The notes beneath the pieces are model-generated. The model saw only the letters and a program-made list of their open reading frames with translations. It searched no databases and was not told where the DNA came from. The translations under genes were made by a program, and so were the position numbers. Below are positions 6,117 to 9,384 of a DNA stretch of 9,384 nucleotides, in pieces. Each line of letters starts with the position of its first letter. Within the stretch, counting starts at the first letter, position 1. Source of the stretch: Bifidobacterium breve (lineage in GTDB: Bacteria > Actinomycetota > Acidimicrobiia > Acidimicrobiales > Ilumatobacteraceae); NCBI GenBank assembly GCA_945896935.1, contig CAMDER010000064.1, positions 1 through 9,384 on the forward strand, given 5' to 3'.

Positions 6117-6728
6117 TTATTTACGGGGACCCTGCAACCCGTTCCACATCAAGTCGCTGATCTGGCTAGCCACTTCATCAACGGCCCGCTCGGGCTGGGT
6201 GATCCACCACACCGAAATCATTTGCAACATTCCCACAATGCCAAAAGACCAAGCCTCGGCCACTTTGGGGTCGTGACCTTGGCTTTTTCGCCAAAAAGCG
6301 AGGGTTTTGGCCAAAGGCGTGGTCGAGCGTTCGGCCAATGACAGTCGTCCAATGGCGGTTTGCTCGGTATTTCCACCCGTGACGTACAAGAAAAGCTCAC
6401 GATGTTCGGCCACGGCCAGCAGGTTTGCCCTCACCAACCGACTCAGGCTCGCCTGATTGAGCGTTTCACCAGCAATGGCGTCTTCGGTCGCCTCGAGCAT
6501 GCGGTCTGATAGGCGTTCGGCCAGGGCGTCAGCCAGTTCGGCTCGCCCACCGACCCGGTCATACACAATCGGCTTCGTTACCCCGGCCTCGACCGCCACT
6601 GCCTCAAGCGATGCCCCTGGTCCTTCTCGCTTAATGACCCGTTCGGCCGCATCAAGAACATGGTCGCGATCGATTACTAATTGCCCACCAATTGGACGAC
6701 CAGGTCGACGAGGCGAGGCAAATGACAT
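6117..6728 (-). CDS. TetR-family transcriptional regulator
   Basis: This 203-residue DNA-binding repressor candidate starts with a basic arm (SPRRPGRPIGG, 5-15). A TetR_N helix-turn-helix follows: helix 1 at about 20-34, then SLEAVAVEAGVTKPIVYDRVG (40-60, recognition helix from Val50 to Tyr56) and GRAELADALAERL (61-73). The C-terminal two-thirds is the variable helical ligand/dimer domain, ending with a Trp-rich stretch ISVWWITQ (171-178). The ATG at 6728 is preferred; an in-frame TTG at 6746 would add six residues (MGQTVA) but has no ribosome site. The ATG also lacks a clear Shine-Dalgarno, so a leaderless message is possible. TetR proteins commonly control the divergent neighbour, here the SDR gene, and themselves. 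Control of the downstream minus-strand operon is also plausible. The ligand is unknown. Confidence 0.9.
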   Translation of the reverse strand: MSFASPRRPGRPIGGQLVIDRDHVLDAAERVIKREGPGASLEAVAVEAGVTKPIVYDRVGGRAELADALAERLSDRMLEATEDAIAGETLNQASLSRLVRANLLAVAEHRELFLYVTGGNTEQTAIGRLSLAERSTTPLAKTLAFWRKSQGHDPKVAEAWSFGIVGMLQMISVWWITQPERAVDEVASQISDLMWNGLQGPRK

Positions 6729-6763
6729 GGCGACAGTCTGCCCCAAAAAAGTACGGAGCCGAA

Positions 6764-6777
6764 AATTTCTTGAAATT
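6764..6777. promoter_or_regulatory. Inverted repeat in the TetR/SDR divergent promoter region, candidate operator
   Basis: AATTTC (6764-6769), a TT spacer and GAAATT (6772-6777) form an inverted repeat with perfect 6-base arms. It lies 36 bases before the TetR ATG and 69 before the SDR ATG. It contains TTGAAA (6770-6775), close to a -35 consensus for the SDR direction, but I see no good -10 at 16-18 bases. Its place in a TetR divergent region makes it the leading operator candidate. At 14 bp it is on the short side for a TetR site. Confidence 0.4.
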
Positions 6778-6846
6778 GCCCCTATCGCCAGGTTTCTTAC
6801 TGCTGGTAACTTTCACCCAAGTTCAAAATCTTAAGGGGAAATTCTG

Positions 6847-7602
6847 ATGAGTGGATTATTCGATCTTTCCGATGACGTCGCAGTCGTGACTGGTGCTGGT
6901 CGCGGTATCGGCGAAGGCATCGCGAAAACTTTGGCTACGGCCGGTGCTGCGGTTGTGTGTGCAGCGCGACGTGCTGACGAGGTTGAACGCGTCGCTGCCG
7001 AAATTCGCGCTGCCGGCGGTCGTGCTGTGGCCATGCCTACTGACGTCACCGACAACGCTGCTGTTGAAGCACTCGCACAAAAAGCGATCAGCGAATTTGG
7101 CCATCTTGATATTTGGGTGAACAACGCCGGTGGTTCGCCGATTCAAGCACCACTCACCAATCTCGATCCCAACGAATGGGATGCAACGATGCGACTCAAC
7201 ATTACTTCTGTTTGGGTGTGCACCAACGTTGCAGCAAAACTGATGCGCGATGGTGGACGCATTGTCAACATTTCTTCAAAGGCTGCAGTCAACACTGTGA
7301 TGGGTAGCGGTCACTATGCCGCTGCCAAAGCAGCAGTGAACTCACTCACCGTTACTTACGCAAAAGAACTTGGTCCGCGTATTCGCGTGAACTGCATCAT
7401 GCCTGGCGCGGTACCAACCGAAATCATGATGAAGGCATTACGTCTTGAAGATGACGATCTGCCGAAACTTGAAAAGATGTTGCGTCTTCCCATGCGTCGT
7501 CTGGGAACACCCGAAGATTTAGGCCAAGCCGTTTTGTATTTCGTTTCACCAGCATCAAGTTGGGTCACGGGTCAAGTTATTGGCATCGACGGAGGTTTGT
7601 GA
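6847..7602 (+). CDS. SDR-family (FabG-like) NAD(P)-dependent oxidoreductase
   Basis: This 251-residue classical short-chain dehydrogenase/reductase interconverts a carbonyl and an alcohol using NAD(P)H. The Rossmann glycine motif is TGAGRGIG (15-22). It is followed by TDV (65-67, adenine-ring contact), NNAG (92-95), and the catalytic tetrad Asn118, Ser144 (NISS), Tyr157 and Lys161 (YAAAK). PG (186-187) and the C-terminal GQVIGIDGG (242-250) complete the family pattern. Arg41-Arg42 after the second strand favour NADP(H), though this is only a tendency. AAGGGGA seven bases upstream supports the ATG at 6847. It is the first gene of the plus-strand unit, divergent from TetR and overlapping the MDR gene by one base. 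A substrate cannot be assigned; housekeeping FabG is unlikely in this context, with no fatty-acid synthesis genes near. Confidence 0.94.
   Translation: MSGLFDLSDDVAVVTGAGRGIGEGIAKTLATAGAAVVCAARRADEVERVAAEIRAAGGRAVAMPTDVTDNAAVEALAQKAISEFGHLDIWVNNAGGSPIQAPLTNLDPNEWDATMRLNITSVWVCTNVAAKLMRDGGRIVNISSKAAVNTVMGSGHYAAAKAAVNSLTVTYAKELGPRIRVNCIMPGAVPTEIMMKALRLEDDDLPKLEKMLRLPMRRLGTPEDLGQAVLYFVSPASSWVTGQVIGIDGGL
7591..7595 (+). promoter_or_regulatory. Shine-Dalgarno (GGAGG) that fixes the MDR start
   Basis: GGAGG inside the last SDR codons lies six bases before the ATG at 7602. It makes 7602 the real start rather than the in-frame TTG at 7560, which lies deep in the SDR gene and would add a non-homologous 14-residue leader. 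Confidence 0.75.
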
Positions 7603-8606
7603 TGACTGAGTTAAACAAGAAAATCGTTCTGAAGAGTCGCCCCGCTAATCGCCCCGATGATTCAAACTTTGAATATCGCGAAGAACAAACCGCCGAACTT
7701 ACCGATGGCATGTTGCTCATCAAGGTCAATTTGCTCGGAATCGATGCGTTTATTCGCACAACATTGAACGAAGGAAGCTTCCACCGCGGCGCCGAAATCG
7801 GTGGCGTGATTCCTGCTCTCGGTGTTGGCGTTGTTCTCGAAAGTAACGCCGAAGGTTTTTCTGCAGGCGATCATGTTTTCGGACCGCTGTGTTCGCAGAC
7901 TCATGCCGTCATGCCGGCGTTCACGATGAAGAAGATTGATACAACAGTCGCACCAGCGTCGGCGTATCTCGGAGCACTTGGTTTAACCACTGGCCTCACC
8001 GCATACTTCGGAATTGTTGACGTCGGTCAAGTGAAGAAAGGCGACACCGTTGTTGTCTCGGGTGCTGCCGGAGCTGTTGGCTCAGTTGCTGGTCAGATCG
8101 CTCGCCTGAGTGGTGCGAGCAAGGTCATCGGTATTGCCGGCGGTGCTCACAAATCAAAGTTCTTGGTTGATGACCTGAAGTTTGATGCGGCCATTGATTA
8201 CAAGAATGAAAATGTTGCAGCGCGTCTTGATGAGTTGGCACCAGATGGGATCAATGTCTTTTATGACAATGTCGGTGGTGACATTCTTGATGATGTGTTG
8301 ATGCGCATCGTTGAAGGATCACGCATTGTCATTTGTGGTGGTATTTCGCAATACGAAAACATGGACGACGTTCGCGGACCCAAGAATTACATGAAGCTAG
8401 CCGAACGGCACGCCACCATGGAGGGCTTCGCGGTCTTTCATTTTGCCGAACACTATGCCCGTGCTGAGAAGAATCTCGCCGATTGGCTACGTAGTGGCGA
8501 GTTAGTAGTACGCGAACAGATCGAACAAGGTGTCGAGAACTTCCCGGCCGTCATGAACTTGTTAATGACGGGTGGCCATTACGGCAAATTGCTTCTCAAG
8601 GTGTAG
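7602..8606 (+). CDS. Zinc-independent MDR NADP-dependent oxidoreductase (CurA / prostaglandin reductase-like)
   Basis: This 334-residue medium-chain reductase belongs to the group that reduces the C=C bond of enones and enals with NADPH (curcumin reductase CurA, leukotriene B4 dehydrogenase/PTGR). The N-terminal GroES-like domain contains the opening NKKIVLKSRP (5-14), VNLLGIDAFIR (42-52) and EIGGVIPALGVGVV (65-78). LGLTTGLTAYFG (126-137) and the nucleotide-binding SGAAGAVGSVAGQIAR (153-168) mark the Rossmann part. FYDNVGG (220-226) and the terminal GKLLLKV (328-334) are typical of this subgroup. The structural-zinc cysteine cluster of alcohol dehydrogenases is absent. Its ATG shares one base with the SDR stop (TGATG), so translation of the two is probably coupled. 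That pairing suggests consecutive reduction or oxidation steps on one substrate. The actual substrate is unknown. Confidence 0.93.
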   Translation: MTELNKKIVLKSRPANRPDDSNFEYREEQTAELTDGMLLIKVNLLGIDAFIRTTLNEGSFHRGAEIGGVIPALGVGVVLESNAEGFSAGDHVFGPLCSQTHAVMPAFTMKKIDTTVAPASAYLGALGLTTGLTAYFGIVDVGQVKKGDTVVVSGAAGAVGSVAGQIARLSGASKVIGIAGGAHKSKFLVDDLKFDAAIDYKNENVAARLDELAPDGINVFYDNVGGDILDDVLMRIVEGSRIVICGGISQYENMDDVRGPKNYMKLAERHATMEGFAVFHFAEHYARAEKNLADWLRSGELVVREQIEQGVENFPAVMNLLMTGGHYGKLLLKV

Positions 8607-8627
8607 TCCCGAACTTTTCCAGCGAGA

Positions 8628-9384
8628 ATGGGCGATGTGAGCAGCATCGTCATCTCCGAACTCGAATACGCACCGCCCGGAGCCGACCAGCTTTTCTTTG
8701 ATGTGAGTTTTGGTATTGCACCAGGCGAACACGCGGCCTTGGTGGGCGCGAACGGCGTTGGCAAGAGCACCATTCTGAAAATCTTGACCGGTGAATACGA
8801 ATGCGACGGTGGTGACTTCACCGTTAACGGCACCATGCTGTCGATGACGCAAGACGTAGGTATGTCGCGACCCACCGACACACTGCGCGAGATGTTGATT
8901 GAAGTTGCGCCCACTGCATTACGTGCCGCGGGTCGAGCTCTTGTCGCCGCCGAAAAAGCCTTGGCCGACGGAAGCGACGATGGCATGGGTTACGCCAACG
9001 CACTTGGCGACTGGGGAGACCTTGGCGGTTACGATCTCGAAACAAAGTGGCAGGCTGCAGCACAACGAAGTGTCAAGACGCCCGTTGACGATTTTTCTCG
9101 ACGTCTCGTCAGCGAACTCTCGGGTGGTGAACGCAAACGACTCGTGCTCGATTTGCTATTGACGTCTGGTGCCGATGTTCTTTTGCTGGACGAACCTGAC
9201 AACTATCTCGACATTCCCACGCGTGGTTGGCTTGAAGAACAAATCAAGGCATGCAAGTCAACCATCTTGATGGTCAGCCACGACCGCACATTGCTGGAAC
9301 GAGTCGCCACAAAGATTGTGGTCATTGAAGGTTCAGGCGCTTGGGTGCATGGTGGTTCATACCTCACATTTCCTGACGCTCGCG
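8628..9384 (+). CDS. ABC-F family ATPase, N-terminal half (cut by window end)
   Basis: The first 252 residues are present and the frame is open at the window edge; family members are usually about 520-600 residues. The first ATPase domain is complete: Walker A GANGVGKST (40-48), Q-loop Gln75, signature LSGGE (164-168), Walker B VLLLDEP (184-190) and switch His218 in SHDR (217-220). No membrane segments are seen, as expected for ABC-F proteins, which bind ribosomes or related targets rather than form transporters. The usual DEPTNHLD reads DEPDNYLD here, which keeps the catalytic Asp-Glu but changes Thr and His. The ATG at 8628 has a poor ribosome site; a GTG three codons later is an alternative. 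It starts 21 bases after the MDR stop and may be read through from the SDR-MDR unit. It is not an obvious ATPase partner for the minus-strand importer. Confidence 0.9.
   Translation, partial: MGDVSSIVISELEYAPPGADQLFFDVSFGIAPGEHAALVGANGVGKSTILKILTGEYECDGGDFTVNGTMLSMTQDVGMSRPTDTLREMLIEVAPTALRAAGRALVAAEKALADGSDDGMGYANALGDWGDLGGYDLETKWQAAAQRSVKTPVDDFSRRLVSELSGGERKRLVLDLLLTSGADVLLLDEPDNYLDIPTRGWLEEQIKACKSTILMVSHDRTLLERVATKIVVIEGSGAWVHGGSYLTFPDAR

Noticed and set aside
6729..6746. TTG start adding six residues to TetR
   Set aside because: There is no ribosome site upstream, and the basic arm typical of TetR proteins is complete from the ATG at 6728.
7560..8606. Longer MDR start at a TTG 42 bases upstream
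   Set aside because: The extra residues are SDR sequence in another frame with no homology, and GGAGG sits correctly for the ATG at 7602.
8579..8986. Minus-strand frame of 135 codons over the MDR end and ABC-F start
   Set aside because: The plus strand here encodes an intact Walker A domain; the antisense frame is compositionally a shadow of it.

Overview
The window looks like chromosomal DNA from an actinobacterium, most likely a moderate-GC aquatic Acidimicrobiia-type lineage. This is an inference. It rests on the lipoproteins starting Cys-Gly-Gly-Asp, the long Thr/Glu/Ala/Pro tether on the substrate-binding protein, the fused LivH-LivM permease, the mix of TetR, SDR and MDR genes, and a base composition I judge by eye to be near 50% GC. 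The window is densely coded: no stretch over about 120 bases lacks a gene. I saw no rRNA, tRNA, CRISPR array, insertion sequence or prophage gene.

Layout. (1) 1-318, plus strand: the C-terminal tail of a PhoD-like phosphatase, ending against (2) a minus-strand block read from about 6730 down to 321. In transcription order the block holds a TetR regulator, a pyridoxamine-oxidase-like split-barrel protein, a carotenoid-oxygenase-family iron dioxygenase, an ABC substrate-binding lipoprotein, a fused LivH-LivM permease and a small lipoprotein. From the split-barrel gene onward the gaps are only 40-47 bases, so these five genes probably form one operon; TetR sits 78 bases upstream. (3) Divergent from TetR, on the plus strand, are an SDR oxidoreductase, an MDR (curcumin/enone reductase-like) gene overlapping it by one base, and 21 bases later the first half of an ABC-F ATPase that runs off the window.

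How the genes may work together. The SBP and fused permease form the extracytoplasmic and membrane parts of a HAAT-type (branched-chain amino acid-like) importer, but no LivG/LivF ATPases are present here. Joining this importer to an alkene-cleaving carotenoid-oxygenase-family enzyme, with SDR and MDR enzymes suited to aldehydes, ketones and enones across a TetR-controlled divergent promoter, suggests uptake and breakdown of a conjugated compound such as an apocarotenoid or stilbene-like aromatic. That pathway is a hypothesis from gene context, not shown by sequence. Regulatory structure includes an 11-bp perfect hairpin at the convergent gene ends, short hairpins on both sides of the SBP gene, and palindromes in the two promoter regions. 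I found no clear evidence for an entirely new kind of system; the importer/dioxygenase cluster is the best candidate for follow-up.
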